Positions 1-8,759 of a stretch of 36,619 nucleotides of DNA are shown here, piece after piece. The notes beneath the pieces are model-generated. The model made no database searches. It had not been told where the DNA came from and worked only from the letters and a program-made list of their open reading frames with translations. The DNA is from Caldilineaceae bacterium (lineage in GTDB: Bacteria; Chloroflexota; Anaerolineae; Caldilineales; Caldilineaceae). Numbering within the stretch: position 1 is the first letter of the stretch; each line of letters starts with the position of its first letter. Both the position numbers and the translations under genes were made by a program. The stretch spans positions 1-36,619 of the forward strand of contig JAPOVP010000128.1 of NCBI GenBank assembly GCA_026708085.1. Reading direction: 5' to 3'.

Positions 1-479
1 CGACGCAGCACTGCACGAGACGCACTTTTTCGGGCACTCAAGTATATAGTTCCCAGAGTATTGACGATACCGGGGAGGACGTCGTCAAAGTCGATGGCCT
101 CCAGGACCTCGGTCGGGATCTCCTGCAGGGCGCCGGCGTTGATGACATCGGCGCGGGCGTTGCTGGGGAATTGGAAGATGTCGGCCAGGTAGGTATCGGT
201 AGCGACGGACTGCATGATCTTGTCGGTCAGCTCCTGCTGGCCGAAGGCGCCGCGTTCGAGTTCGTAGCCGTTTTCCTCGACCCACGGCAGCATGAATGCT
301 TCGACGCGGGCACCCATACCGTCAAGTCCAGCGTAGCGGATGACGATCTTCTCCTGGGACATGGCGTCTCCGCCGTCCGCTGCGGGTGCGGCAGGCGCGG
401 CACATGCGGCCAAGGCAACAGCGCCGGCTGCGCCACCAACCATGCGGAGAAATTGACGTCGGCTTACTTTGCTTTCCAT
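1..479 (-). CDS. ABC transporter extracellular sugar-binding lipoprotein, N-terminal part (cut by window edge)
   Basis: The open frame runs leftward off the window, so about 159 N-terminal residues are visible. The start ATG at 479 follows AAGGAGA at a good distance. The N-terminus carries SRRQFLR, a twin-arginine-like motif, then a hydrophobic stretch and a lipobox ending ALAAC, so the product is predicted to be exported and lipid-anchored. The mature part (IVIRYAGLDGMG..., then a region about tracking D-I-F-Q-F-P) resembles family 1 extracellular solute-binding proteins that deliver sugars to ABC permeases; the permease genes would lie outside the window. The last 16 or so residues before the edge (after NTLGT) are unusually basic and do not look like the family, so the first 50 bases may be poor contig-end sequence. 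Family assignment is moderate; the substrate cannot be told. Confidence 0.7.
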   Translation of the reverse strand, partial: MESKVSRRQFLRMVGGAAGAVALAACAAPAAPAADGGDAMSQEKIVIRYAGLDGMGARVEAFMLPWVEENGYELERGAFGQQELTDKIMQSVATDTYLADIFQFPSNARADVINAGALQEIPTEVLEAIDFDDVLPGIVNTLGTIYLSARKSASRAVLR

Positions 480-642
480 TCTTCTTGTCTCCTTGAAATT
501 GGATAATATGGATTGTATTGATGCCTATTGGGGAGGCGGCCATTCGGGATCTACGACTCAGTTGTCGACTGTGCCGCGGGCATGACTTTGAACCCTTGCG
601 GCCAAAGTGAGGAAGTGGTTGCAGAATGAATATCAAGCGGGA

Positions 643-671
643 ATTCTAGCGAAAAAGTCGTCGGCTGTCAA
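643..671 (-). promoter_or_regulatory. sigma70-type promoter for the solute-binding protein gene
   Basis: On the minus strand TTGACA (666-671) is separated by exactly 17 bases from TAGAAT (643-648). This would start transcription near 636 and leave a leader of about 155 bases before the ATG at 479. The rest of the 480-907 interval shows no gene. The forward gene at 908 has a clear ribosome binding site but no promoter I can defend. Confidence 0.65.
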
Positions 672-907
672 AATTTTGGTGTCTCTTATTTTTGGTGAGG
701 TCGAAGAGGAATCCTGGCCGACGGCTGCCAAATCGACCATAGCACACCTCGGCAGTTGCAAGTCAGGAATTGAACTGGCAGATGGTATGGCAGTTGAATC
801 TTCCAAAGCGAACCTTTATACTGCGGAACAGGACAACGGGGAGCACGCGGCGAGGCAGAGCTTTCCAGAACCGTTCAGAATCCGCTTACGAACACGAGGA
901 GATAGGG

Positions 908-1909
908 ATGCAATACGTGAATTTCGGCAGCGCGGGCGTAAAGGTTTCGCGCGTGGCGTTGGGGCTTGGGCTGCGGGGCCAGCACGACGAAAAGGAGGCA
1001 CGCAATCTGGTGGCGGCTACGCTGGACTTGGGTGTAAACCTGATCGACTGCGCCAATATCTATGGGCTGGGGGACGACCGGGCGTTCAGAGGCACATCGG
1101 AGGTGCTGCTGGGGAAGGCGTTACAAGGGCGGCGCGATGATGTGGTGATCACGTCCAAGGTGCGGGGTGAGATTGGCGACGGTCCCAACGACAGCGGCCT
1201 ATCCCGCTACCATATTTTACGCGAGGCAGAGCGTTCGCTGCGCCGGCTGAACACCGATCGGATCGATGTCTATTTGATTCACGGCTTGGACGAAACGACG
1301 CCGGTGGAGGAGACGTTTGGGGCGCTGGACAGCCTGGTGCAGCAGGGCAAGGTGCGCTATGTGGGCATCTGCAACCACCAGGCGTGGCAGGTGATGAAGG
1401 CGCTGCGGGTGCAGGAGCGGTTAAACGCGGCGCCGGCGATAACGGTGCAAAACCCTTATAATCTGCTGAACCGGGAGTTGGAGCGGGAGATGTTTCCGAT
1501 GGTGGCGGAGATGGGGCTGGGCGTAATGGTATTCAGCCCGCTGGCGGTTGGTCTGCTGAGCGGAACTTACACGCCCGATAGTATGCCGGAGGAGAACAGT
1601 CTGTGGGGCGGGCGGCGGCGGCACGCTTTCCAGGACACATTAAGGGACCGGGCAGCGGACGTGGTGGCGGAGGTGATCGCTGTGGCCGAGCGCGTGGGGG
1701 CGACCCCTGGACAGGTATCGCAAGCGTGGATACTTTCACGGCCGGAAGTGACTTGCATCATCTCAGGTGCGGATGTGCCGGCGCACATTGAGGACACGGT
1801 GGGAGCGGTCGGCCTGGAGCTGCCGGCGGAGGAGATCCGGCGGCTGGACCTGGTGTCGGCGGGTTTACAGACGGTGTTGGACGGGTCTGTGTTTGAGCCG
1901 GACCGGTGA
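908..1909 (+). CDS. aldo/keto reductase
   Basis: A 333-residue NAD(P)H-dependent oxidoreductase of the aldo/keto reductase superfamily (TIM barrel), which reduces aldehydes or ketones or oxidises the matching alcohols. The catalytic tetrad is visible: Asp47 and Tyr52 in LIDCANIYG, Lys84 in VITSK and His125 in DVYLIH. The C-terminal cofactor region ends in CIISGADVPAHIEDTVGA, as in the YajO/Tas-like group. The frame is open from 770, but ATG 908 is chosen because GAGGAGAT lies just upstream and the barrel begins directly after it. It stands alone on the plus strand and converges on the DUF488 gene 64 bases downstream. The substrate is not deducible; proximity to sugar transport genes fits an L-galactose or other sugar dehydrogenase-like role, which is inference. 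Confidence 0.9.
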   Translation: MQYVNFGSAGVKVSRVALGLGLRGQHDEKEARNLVAATLDLGVNLIDCANIYGLGDDRAFRGTSEVLLGKALQGRRDDVVITSKVRGEIGDGPNDSGLSRYHILREAERSLRRLNTDRIDVYLIHGLDETTPVEETFGALDSLVQQGKVRYVGICNHQAWQVMKALRVQERLNAAPAITVQNPYNLLNRELEREMFPMVAEMGLGVMVFSPLAVGLLSGTYTPDSMPEENSLWGGRRRHAFQDTLRDRAADVVAEVIAVAERVGATPGQVSQAWILSRPEVTCIISGADVPAHIEDTVGAVGLELPAEEIRRLDLVSAGLQTVLDGSVFEPDR

Positions 1910-1973
1910 GGTACTGTGCTTCGGCGAGCGGAAGACGATTGACTTGCTTGCAGTTCCAGGGCGGGCTGGCGAT

Positions 1974-2432
1974 TCAGGAGGGGTCCGTTGGTTGGAGATG
2001 TTCGATCTCGATGTTGATCCCGTCCCACTCTTCGTGGAGGTATTCGGCGACGAGACGACGGTGACAGTGGTGCGGCTTGTGCTCGCTACAAAGGAGACAG
2101 GCGTTATCGAAGAGTTCCGGAGGGAGCTCTTCCTCGATTTTGCGGGCAGCCATTAGAGCGCGAAAGGAACGTTCATAGGCTTCCCACGTCCCCTTCTGCT
2201 TTTTGAATGCGTCGAGGATGTCCTGGGTTGGCGCAAGTTGGGGCAGGTGCAGGTAGTCGATCTTGGCGATTTCGCGCAGGAAGTACCGGAGGTCGTTCTG
2301 CTTGGCAAAGCCGGAGAGTTGCGACCGGTTGTTGAGGCGAGTATCGATCAGTGTGCGAACACCCGACTGTTTGAGTTGGGTGAAGAAGGTCTCGGCGCTC
2401 TTTTGGGTAAATCCGATGGTGTAGAGTTTCAT
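1974..2432 (-). CDS. DUF488 family protein
   Basis: A 152-residue protein of the DUF488 family, short cytosolic proteins of unproven function found across bacteria. The family hallmarks are visible: the opening MKLYTIGFTQKSAE, an RTLIDTR segment near residue 28, and a C-terminal cysteine/histidine-rich motif CLLCSEHKPHHCHRRLVAEY. The start at 2432 is chosen from family similarity; an in-frame ATG-like extension to 2480 exists but adds residues foreign to the family. The ribosome binding site is weak. It is transcribed leftward and lies 67 bases downstream of the gamma-glutamyltransferase gene, so the two could be cotranscribed. No catalytic activity should be assigned from sequence alone. Confidence 0.85.
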   Translation of the reverse strand: MKLYTIGFTQKSAETFFTQLKQSGVRTLIDTRLNNRSQLSGFAKQNDLRYFLREIAKIDYLHLPQLAPTQDILDAFKKQKGTWEAYERSFRALMAARKIEEELPPELFDNACLLCSEHKPHHCHRRLVAEYLHEEWDGINIEIEHLQPTDPS

Positions 2433-2499
2433 TTCGGTCTGCAAGCCATGGGTTCCCAAGCTGCCCGCCCCAAACAGCAATCCATTCTTGATATTCGAA

Positions 2500-4125
2500 C
2501 TATACGACCACGGCCATGCCTTCGGCGCCGGTGTCGGCGGCGCCGCTGAGCGCGCCGGTTTGGGGGTCGATGTGGAGGGCGTGGACGAGGGCGAGGCCGC
2601 CGTGGCTGTAGGGGATGTGGGCGGCGGGATAACGTTTGTTGACTTCGTCGAGGACCCAGACGGGGATGCGGCGCTGGCAGTTGATGGCGTCGAGCTGGCA
2701 ATCGAAGCGGGGGGCGTGGACGGCTTTTTCTATGTCCATGCCGAAGTCGATGACGTTAAGGATCACCTGCAGGACGGAGGTGATAATGCGGGTGGCGCCG
2801 GGCGCTCCCAGAACAAGGAGGGGTTGCGCCTCGCCGTCGGAAGATTCCCTGTTGTAGACGATGGTCGGGGTCATGCCGGTGGTACGGCCTTTGCCGGGGG
2901 CGATCGAGTTGGGATGGCCGGGCAGCGGGTTGAAGTTGACCATCGAGTTGTTGTACATGAAGCCGAGGCCGGGGGTGATGACGCCTGAAGAGGAGCCGAG
3001 CGAGTGGGTAAGTGAGACGCAGTTGCCCCGGGCGTCGATGACTGAAAGGTGCGTGGTGTGGGGGGTCTCCGGCTGGGAGGGTGCAGGTTCGATGGGCTGG
3101 CCGCTTTCGATGCGCTCGCGCCAGTAGGCGGCCCGTTCCCTGGACATCATCCAGTCGAGAGGTACGTCCTCGAATTCAGTGTCGGCCAAGTGCGGGTTGC
3201 GGTCGGCGAAGGCGGCCTTCATGGCGAGGCCGACGGTGTAGATGTAGTCGGCCGAGTTGTGGCCCATGGCGGCCAGGTCGTAGCCCTCCAGGATGTTGAG
3301 GATGGCGACGAGGGTTGCGCCGCCGTGCGGCGGAGTGGAGCTGGTGACGGTGTGGCCGCGGTAGCTGCCGGAGAGGGAAGCGTCCTCGCGCAGGCGGTAC
3401 TGTTCAAAGTCCTGGCGGGTGACGAAACTGCCGTTGGCTGCCAGATCGGAAGCCATGCGCTCCATGAACTGGCCGTGGTAGAAGTCTTCGCTTCCGTGTT
3501 GGACAATGTGGCGCAGTGAGGCAGCGTAGTCCGGGTTTCGGAGCGTTTCACCGGTGTCATAAGGTTGGCCGTCGTCGCGGAGATAGATGCGACGGGCCTC
3601 CGGGTTGCTGTTGATGTAGTCGCGCAGGCTCATCCCCTCCCAGTACTGGTTGGAGCGTTTCCAGCCAACGGCGAGGGAGTCGGTGACGACAAAGCCGTCG
3701 TTGGCGGTGCGGATGGCGGGTTCTGCGGCCTGTTCGAAATCGATGGTACCCCAACGCTCGAGCAGCGAAGAGAACATCTTGACCGCGCCGGGTGTACAGA
3801 CGGAGGTGTAGCCAGCTTCGTTAACGTTGCCATCAAGGAAGAAGCCCCAGCCGCCGGGATTGGGGCGGATAAGCTTTTCCACCCACATGTCGTCCTTCAC
3901 GAGGGCGCCGGCGAGCGCGGGCGCGTCGATTCCGATGGAACCCGACTGTCCGGCCAGGTGCAGATTGATCACTGCATAGCCGCCGATGCCGCACATTTGG
4001 GGGCTGACCACGGCCTGCATAAGGGCGGCGGTTACGGCGGCGTCGATGGCATTGCCGCCGGACATGAGGACTTTGGCGCCGGCTTCTACGGCGAGCGGTT
4101 GCTGGGCAGAGATTGCGGCAGGCAT
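2500..4125 (-). CDS. ggt: gamma-glutamyltransferase family protein (Ntn hydrolase)
   Basis: A 541-residue proenzyme of the gamma-glutamyltransferase family, which self-cleaves to expose an N-terminal threonine and then hydrolyses or transfers gamma-glutamyl groups from glutathione or related amides. Seen: the family opening AVEAGAKVLMSGGNAIDAAV near residue 12, the processing site HTTHLSV with the likely nucleophile Thr357, and the small-subunit motifs SLTHSLGSSSGV and an oxyanion-type GRTTGMTPTIV region. Length is normal. Unlike E. coli Ggt there is no signal peptide: the protein begins almost directly at the catalytic fold, so it is predicted to be cytoplasmic. Start ATG 4125 has AGGAGC upstream at about 12 bases. 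Some relatives are cephalosporin acylases or act on other amides, so the substrate is open. Confidence 0.88.
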   Translation of the reverse strand: MPAAISAQQPLAVEAGAKVLMSGGNAIDAAVTAALMQAVVSPQMCGIGGYAVINLHLAGQSGSIGIDAPALAGALVKDDMWVEKLIRPNPGGWGFFLDGNVNEAGYTSVCTPGAVKMFSSLLERWGTIDFEQAAEPAIRTANDGFVVTDSLAVGWKRSNQYWEGMSLRDYINSNPEARRIYLRDDGQPYDTGETLRNPDYAASLRHIVQHGSEDFYHGQFMERMASDLAANGSFVTRQDFEQYRLREDASLSGSYRGHTVTSSTPPHGGATLVAILNILEGYDLAAMGHNSADYIYTVGLAMKAAFADRNPHLADTEFEDVPLDWMMSRERAAYWRERIESGQPIEPAPSQPETPHTTHLSVIDARGNCVSLTHSLGSSSGVITPGLGFMYNNSMVNFNPLPGHPNSIAPGKGRTTGMTPTIVYNRESSDGEAQPLLVLGAPGATRIITSVLQVILNVIDFGMDIEKAVHAPRFDCQLDAINCQRRIPVWVLDEVNKRYPAAHIPYSHGGLALVHALHIDPQTGALSGAADTGAEGMAVVV

Positions 4126-4236
4126 GGGGTTCTGGCTCCTGGTGGGAAGGGCGGCAATGGGTAAGGCGCGCAGGCAGTCAGCGTCACGCGGTCAATGATA
4201 CGCGAATACGCGGCCAACTGCAACGGGAAACTGCCG

Positions 4237-5073
4237 TTACAGTGAGCAGACCATGCGAATGTTTGTTGCGGTGAGTTCGCTCTGATCGCGTTCCGAGGGG
4301 ATGAGCCGGAATTCAAAAATGTGTTCGCGGCTCGGCAGGTAGTCCTTTACGGATTCATCTTGCATCATCGAGAAGTGGAAGAAGGCGCTCTCATAGGGAG
4401 AGTCGGGGCTCTTGCGTTTATCCACCAACCACAGGTGGGGCGACACCTTGGTCAGGAAGCGCATATAGCCGAAGCCTTTGTCCTCGTTGTAATAGTAACA
4501 CCAGCCGCGCACAGTGGAATCGGGCTGGCCCCATTCGGCAGAGCCGTCGGGGACGGGCAGCAGATTGGGGATCAGATAGCCGGACATGAACAGATCGACC
4601 TCCTGCCGCAGATTGCCTGAGACATTGTCGAAGGCGACGACTTCCACGCGGCAGCCCTTGTTCTGTAGCGCCCGCACCACCTGAACGAAATCTCCGTCAC
4701 CGGTTGCAATCAGCACCCTGTCGAGATTTTCGGACTGGAGCAGCGCGTCCACTGCCAGATCCAGATCGGAGTTGGCTTTGGCATAGCGGTTGCCTGTCTC
4801 GTCATCATACCAGCGTACACGCTTGATAATCACTTTGTAGCCGAGATCGCGCAGTGCGGAGTGGAAGCGAAAGGCGCCGACGCGATAGTCGATATCCCAC
4901 TGGGCGCGTTCGGTATCGTGGGTTACGTAAGCGTTCAGGCGCACCGGCTCGCCCAAATCCCGGCAGGCAAATTCGCGCAGAATATCATACTGCATACGGG
5001 AGCCGCCATTGCGATAGATGTTGGCGGCGTCAACATAGACACCGACTTTAGCTTGAGAATGTTGCCAGACCAT
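4237..5073 (-). CDS. NYN (PIN-like) nuclease-domain protein with C-terminal cold-shock-like domain
   Basis: A 278-residue protein. Residues 7-170 are a NYN/LabA-type PIN-like domain: VGYVDAANIYR-like start (VYVDAANIYRNGG), a conserved acidic DLDLAVDAL, and IATGDGDFVQVV, together supplying the acidic residues expected to bind metal. From about residue 185 a second domain reads VRGWCYYYNEDKGFGYMRF and later SAFFHFS. This resembles the RNP1/RNP2 arrangement of cold-shock domains and suggests RNA binding. The start is ATG 5073, preceded by AAAGGA; the frame extends to 5355 but without family similarity. RNA cleavage or RNA surveillance is the likely role, by family analogy. It is divergent from the TRAP permease operon. 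Confidence 0.85.
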   Translation of the reverse strand: MVWQHSQAKVGVYVDAANIYRNGGSRMQYDILREFACRDLGEPVRLNAYVTHDTERAQWDIDYRVGAFRFHSALRDLGYKVIIKRVRWYDDETGNRYAKANSDLDLAVDALLQSENLDRVLIATGDGDFVQVVRALQNKGCRVEVVAFDNVSGNLRQEVDLFMSGYLIPNLLPVPDGSAEWGQPDSTVRGWCYYYNEDKGFGYMRFLTKVSPHLWLVDKRKSPDSPYESAFFHFSMMQDESVKDYLPSREHIFEFRLIPSERDQSELTATNIRMVCSL

Positions 5074-5151
5074 TGAGAATCCTTTTGAACGAATCGTCTG
5101 CACTAACGGAACACTACTGTCTGAGAGTAAGTATAACTTCTGTACAACAAT

Positions 5152-5179
5152 ATTATACTCCATAATCACCAATCTGTAA
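5152..5179 (-). promoter_or_regulatory. probable promoter of the NYN-domain gene
   Basis: On the minus strand TTACAG (5174-5179), a 16-base spacer and a perfect TATAAT (5152-5157) lie about 75 bases upstream of the start codon at 5073. The surrounding 5100-5180 stretch is clearly AT-richer than the rest of the window, as expected for a promoter region shared with the divergent TRAP permease genes. The -35 match is imperfect. Confidence 0.5.
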
Positions 5180-5357
5180 GAGTACCGACAGAGTTGCTCC
5201 ACCGAGGAGGGGATCGGCTGCATACGGGAATAGGAGGATATTGTATCTCGGGCTATTTCGGGTAAGATAGAACGGACTTGCGCAGCGGCTATAAACTGGA
5301 ATATTGGAGACGGGCCGTGCCAGTCCTGCGAACCGCACAGATAGAGGAACAGCAACG

Positions 5358-5930
5358 ATGTTAAGGGTACTTCTGCGAGTTTCCGGTCTCATTGACAGCC
5401 TCTCGGAACAAATCGGCGGCGTGTCTGTGTATCTCGTGATCATCACGGTAGCGGTTGGGTTCTACAATGTGCTTGTGCGCTATATGGGGCAGTTCATTGG
5501 CGTTCAGTTGTCCTCCAATCTCTTTATCGAGATGCAGTGGTATCTGTACTCGCTGGTCTTCTTTCTGGGTTTTGCCTATATCCTGAAGAACGGCATCAAC
5601 GTGCGCGTTGATTTCATCTACGCCAATTGGAGCAGGAAGCGCCAGGCGATGCTTGATTTCTGGGGGAATCTGTTCCTGCTTGTTCCCTACTGCGTCATCG
5701 GCATCTGGGTGACAGTAAATCCGGTGATGACCTCCTGGCGGCAGTGGGAAATGTCGCCTGATCCGGATGGGTTGCCGCGCGCGCCTCTGAAGACGATGAT
5801 CATCGTGGCCTTTGTGCTCTTGCTGTTGCAGGCGATTTCCGAGTTGATCAAGCTGTATGCAGTTTTGCGAGGCGAGGATGAAGAGGCCATGGATTTGACA
5901 GAGCACCAGGAAGCTTTGCGGATCGAGTAA
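5358..5930 (+). CDS. TRAP transporter small permease subunit (DctQ/FcbT2-like)
   Basis: A 190-residue integral membrane protein, the small 4-helix subunit of a tripartite ATP-independent periplasmic (TRAP) transporter. Hydrophobic segments are seen at about residues 22-45 (VYLVIITVAVGFYNVLV), 58-80 (WYLYSLVFFLGFAYIL), 103-125 and 150-172. The loop Y-I-L-K-N-G-I-N-V-R-V-D after the second helix is typical of DctQ proteins of the mannitol/chloroaromatic (FcbT) group. Start ATG 5358 follows GAGGAA at a usual distance; an upstream in-frame extension to 5304 is rejected. The large permease gene follows 95 bases later on the same strand, forming an operon. It works with the DctM subunit and the periplasmic binding proteins encoded at 7472-9899. 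Confidence 0.9.
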   Translation: MLRVLLRVSGLIDSLSEQIGGVSVYLVIITVAVGFYNVLVRYMGQFIGVQLSSNLFIEMQWYLYSLVFFLGFAYILKNGINVRVDFIYANWSRKRQAMLDFWGNLFLLVPYCVIGIWVTVNPVMTSWRQWEMSPDPDGLPRAPLKTMIIVAFVLLLLQAISELIKLYAVLRGEDEEAMDLTEHQEALRIE

Positions 5931-6025
5931 GGGTCTTGCGGGCCAGTTGACGCCGCTGGCGGCAGTCTGCTGGTCTGGAGAAGGTTGGTTTTTTTGCGGG
6001 GCGAGTCACACTAAAGGGAGTGACT

Positions 6026-7366
6026 ATGGGGTTGGAATGGCTGGCAATTGTGATGTTCATACTGTTTTTTGTGCTGATCCTGTATGGATATCCGGTAGCG
6101 TTTTCATTTGCCGGGACCGCCTTCGTCTTCATGTTGATTGGCTGGGCGCTGGGCATATTCAACATGAATTGGATCAAGCTGCTGCCCAACCGCTGGTTCG
6201 GAACGATGTCGGACTTTACGCTGCTGGCGATTATATTCTTCGTCTTTATGGGGGCGATTTTCGAAAAATCGGGGCTGGCTGAACGGTTGTTGACGACAGT
6301 CGGCATCTTGTTGGGATCGATGCGCGGCGGTCTGGCACTGGCGGTTGTGCTGGTGGGGACGCTGCTGGCGGCGGCCACTGGTGTGGTGGCGGCCACCGTC
6401 ATTGTGATGGGGCTGCTGTCGCTGCCGATCATGGTGCGCTATGGATACAACCACCAGCTTGCGACAGGGATTATTACGGCGTCGGGGACGATGGCGCAGT
6501 TGCTGCCGCCGAGCCTGGTGTTGGTGGTGTTGAGCGATCAGATTGGGGTTGGTGTGGGCGATCTGTTCGTGGGCGCGCTGATTCCGGGGCTGATTCTGTC
6601 AGGCCTCTACGCGCTGTACGTGATAGGTATAGCCATTGTCCGCCCGCAAGACGCGCCGGCTCTGCCGCCCGAAGCACGAACTGTGCAGGGCGCGGCATTG
6701 ATGCGCCAGACTCTGATTGCGGTCGTTCCGCCCGTTCTGCTGATTTTCTCTGTGCTGGGCAGCATTTTCCAGGGCATCGCCACACCGACGGAAGCGGGTG
6801 CGGTGGGCGCGATCGGCGCTTGTATTCTTACGGCGTTCAACCGGAATCTGAATTGGAAGCTGATCAAGGACGCGGCACGATCCACGGCCAACATCACTGC
6901 CCTGGTGATCATGATTCTGTTCTGTTCGACCTATTTCGGGCTGGTCTTTGACCGCCTGGGGGGGCAGGACTACGTACAGGGCTTGCTGACGAGTCTGCCA
7001 GGCGGGTTCTGGGGGTTTGTGATCGTAGCCAATATTGCGATCTTCCTGTTGGGCATCAATCTGGAGTTTATCGAGATCAGTTTCATTGCGATGCCTCTGT
7101 TTGTGCCGGCTGCTTTAGAACTGGGTTTCACGAACGCGCAGATGGTATGGTTCGGGGTGATGATGGCAATCAACCTGAACATGGCGTTCATCTCGCCGCC
7201 GGTCGGGTTTTCGCTGTTCTACTTGCAAAGCGTAAAGCCTCCCGAAGTGAAGACTGCGGATATTCATAAGGGAGCATTGCCGTTTATGGTGCTGCAGGGC
7301 ATCGCTCTCATCATCGTTATCCTTGTCCCGGAGACAGTGACCTGGCTGGTGGATGCGGCATCATAG
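6026..7366 (+). CDS. TRAP transporter large permease subunit (DctM/FcbT3-like)
   Basis: A 446-residue polytopic membrane protein and the transport channel of the TRAP system, expected to use a sodium gradient. It has roughly a dozen hydrophobic segments, with the family loops [17 protein letters not shown] and [21 protein letters not shown] near residues 125 and 155, and a second-half repeat [13 protein letters not shown]. The C-terminal [19 protein letters not shown] is a strong DctM signature. ATG 6026 is preferred because AAGGGAG ends 5 bases upstream; a GTG at 6020 would overlap that ribosome binding site. A hairpin terminator follows at 7396. The convergent binding-protein genes beyond it belong to the same family group (TakP/FcbT1), which supports one functional transporter. 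Confidence 0.93.
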   Translation: MGLEWLAIVMFILFFVLILYGYPVAFSFAGTAFVFMLIGWALGIFNMNWIKLLPNRWFGTMSDFTLLAIIFFVFMGAIFEKSGLAERLLTTVGILLGSMRGGLALAVVLVGTLLAAATGVVAATVIVMGLLSLPIMVRYGYNHQLATGIITASGTMAQLLPPSLVLVVLSDQIGVGVGDLFVGALIPGLILSGLYALYVIGIAIVRPQDAPALPPEARTVQGAALMRQTLIAVVPPVLLIFSVLGSIFQGIATPTEAGAVGAIGACILTAFNRNLNWKLIKDAARSTANITALVIMILFCSTYFGLVFDRLGGQDYVQGLLTSLPGGFWGFVIVANIAIFLLGINLEFIEISFIAMPLFVPAALELGFTNAQMVWFGVMMAINLNMAFISPPVGFSLFYLQSVKPPEVKTADIHKGALPFMVLQGIALIIVILVPETVTWLVDAAS

Positions 7367-7395
7367 GCAGATAAGACAGCAGGACCGGAAAGGAA

Positions 7396-7423
7396 AGAGG
7401 GGCGGGCTAACGCTCGCCCCTCT
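7396..7423. terminator. bidirectional hairpin terminator between TRAP permease and binding-protein genes
   Basis: A 12-base stem (AGAGGGGCGGGC pairing with GCTCGCCCCTCT, one wobble) closes a TAAC loop. It sits 30 bases past the large permease stop and 49 bases from the end of the convergent binding-protein gene. The downstream tract on the plus strand is only moderately T-rich (GCTGTTTCTG). Confidence 0.7.
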
Positions 7424-7471
7424 GCTGTTTCTGTTCATCCCCACAAGCAGTTCGGCATCACGCAGCTCACA

Positions 7472-8602
7472 TCAGCGGCCTCGGCCCACGTGTTGCAGGT
7501 AGCCGAGCTCGGCCAGACCGTGCCAGGCATGAATCGCGTCGCGGAATGCTAACCATTCCTTGAAGATGGAAGCAAAGTCTGCATCTGCGGCCGCAGTTTC
7601 GTCGAAAAGCTCGAAGGCGGCCTCCTCTGCAGCTTTCAGCAGGTCATCGGGAAACGGCCGCAGGTTGACGCCGCCGTCGTTGATCAAGCGACGGAGTGCG
7701 ACCGGGTTCCTGGCATCGTAGCGCGCCATCACCCTCACATTTACCTCGTATGCGGCAGTTTTAAGCGCTTCCTGATACTGCTGCGGCAGATTATTCCATT
7801 CGTTCAGATTGATTTGGACCTCGACTGACGAGCCAGGATCCCACCAGCCGGGGTAGTAGTAGTAGCTGGCGACGGTATGGAAGCCCATCCTCTCGTCTTC
7901 GTAGGGCCCGACCCACTCGGCGGCGTCGATAGCCCCGCTCTCAAGGGCCTGGAAGATCTCGCCGCCGGGCAACATCTGCACGGTGACGCCCAGCCGTCCC
8001 ATCACCTGGCCGGCAATGCCGGGGATGCGCATTCTCAGCCCTGCCAGATCGGAGACGGAGTTTATCTCTTTATTGAACCAGCCCCCCATCTGGACGCCGG
8101 AGTTGCCAACAGGGAACTGAATGATGTTGAACCGTTCTGCATGGATTTCCTGAAGCTTTTCCAAGCCGCCGCCTTCGTACAGCCACGCGTTTTGCTGGCG
8201 GGCCGTCAGACCAAAGGGCAGGCCGTTGTTGAGGGCAATGACAAAGCCCCTGTCAGTATAGTAGTGGGAGACTGTGTGACCGATAGGGACAGTCCCTTCT
8301 TCGACGGCGTTCAATACACCCAGACCGGGAGCCAGTTCACCGGCTGCGCGGGGACGGATCAGGAACTTGCCACCGGTCAAGGCTGCGACGCGGTTGGCAA
8401 CCAATTGCGCACCCCAGAAAATTGATTCCAGATCGGCCGGCCAACTGGTTGCCATCTGCCATTCGATGACAGGCAGGCCTACGTCTTCCGCCACTGCGTT
8501 CTCGATCTGAGCCGGGGGAATAAGGCCGGCTTGCGCGCGGCCAGCTTTGCTCAGTGCGGCCGAGCTCGCTGCGGCCAACCCAAGAAGATTTCTCCTGTTC
8601 AT
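7472..8602 (-). CDS. TRAP transporter substrate-binding protein (TakP/FcbT1-like), non-lipidated paralogue
   Basis: A 376-residue periplasmic binding protein of the DctP family. The N-terminus MNRRNLLGLAAASSAAL is a twin-arginine signal, with a probable AxA-type cleavage near RAQA; no lipobox cysteine is present. The mature part has the TakP-type hallmarks: [12 protein letters not shown] near residue 170, [30 protein letters not shown] and YYYPGWWDPG. TakP proteins bind 2-oxo monocarboxylates, and relatives bind lactate or mannitol, so a small carboxylate is the best guess. ATG 8602 is chosen because the signal peptide starts there; the frame runs open to 8932. It is closely similar to the next gene upstream (8760-9899), but lipid anchoring appears to have been lost. 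Confidence 0.92.
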   Translation of the reverse strand: MNRRNLLGLAAASSAALSKAGRAQAGLIPPAQIENAVAEDVGLPVIEWQMATSWPADLESIFWGAQLVANRVAALTGGKFLIRPRAAGELAPGLGVLNAVEEGTVPIGHTVSHYYTDRGFVIALNNGLPFGLTARQQNAWLYEGGGLEKLQEIHAERFNIIQFPVGNSGVQMGGWFNKEINSVSDLAGLRMRIPGIAGQVMGRLGVTVQMLPGGEIFQALESGAIDAAEWVGPYEDERMGFHTVASYYYYPGWWDPGSSVEVQINLNEWNNLPQQYQEALKTAAYEVNVRVMARYDARNPVALRRLINDGGVNLRPFPDDLLKAAEEAAFELFDETAAADADFASIFKEWLAFRDAIHAWHGLAELGYLQHVGRGR

Positions 8603-8677
8603 TGCAGGTTTCCCCTTCCCCTGCGCGCCAGCAGGAAAGTTCACACTGAAAGTCGGCATCAGTTGTCGTGTTGATCG

Positions 8678-8711
8678 AAACGGGAGAGCGCTCTGCGACG
8701 CTCTCCCGTTT
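8678..8711. terminator. perfect hairpin terminator or attenuator between the two TRAP binding-protein genes
   Basis: AAACGGGAGAGCG (8678-8690) and CGCTCTCCCGTTT (8699-8711) form a perfect 13-base stem with an 8-base loop. It lies 49 bases past the stop codon of the upstream binding-protein gene (8760-9899) and 75 bases before the start of the downstream one. Because no clear promoter lies between the genes, partial read-through could set the ratio of the two proteins. Confidence 0.7.
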
Positions 8712-8759
8712 CCCGGATCTTCATGACATTGAAAGCCATGCACGGCGCGCATGGGTAGG

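Noticed and set aside
770..907. N-terminal extension of the aldo/keto reductase
   Set aside because: The 46 extra residues are not barrel-like and the ribosome binding site lies before 908.
6020..6028. GTG start of the large TRAP permease
   Set aside because: It overlaps the AAGGGAG ribosome binding site, which is correctly spaced for ATG 6026.
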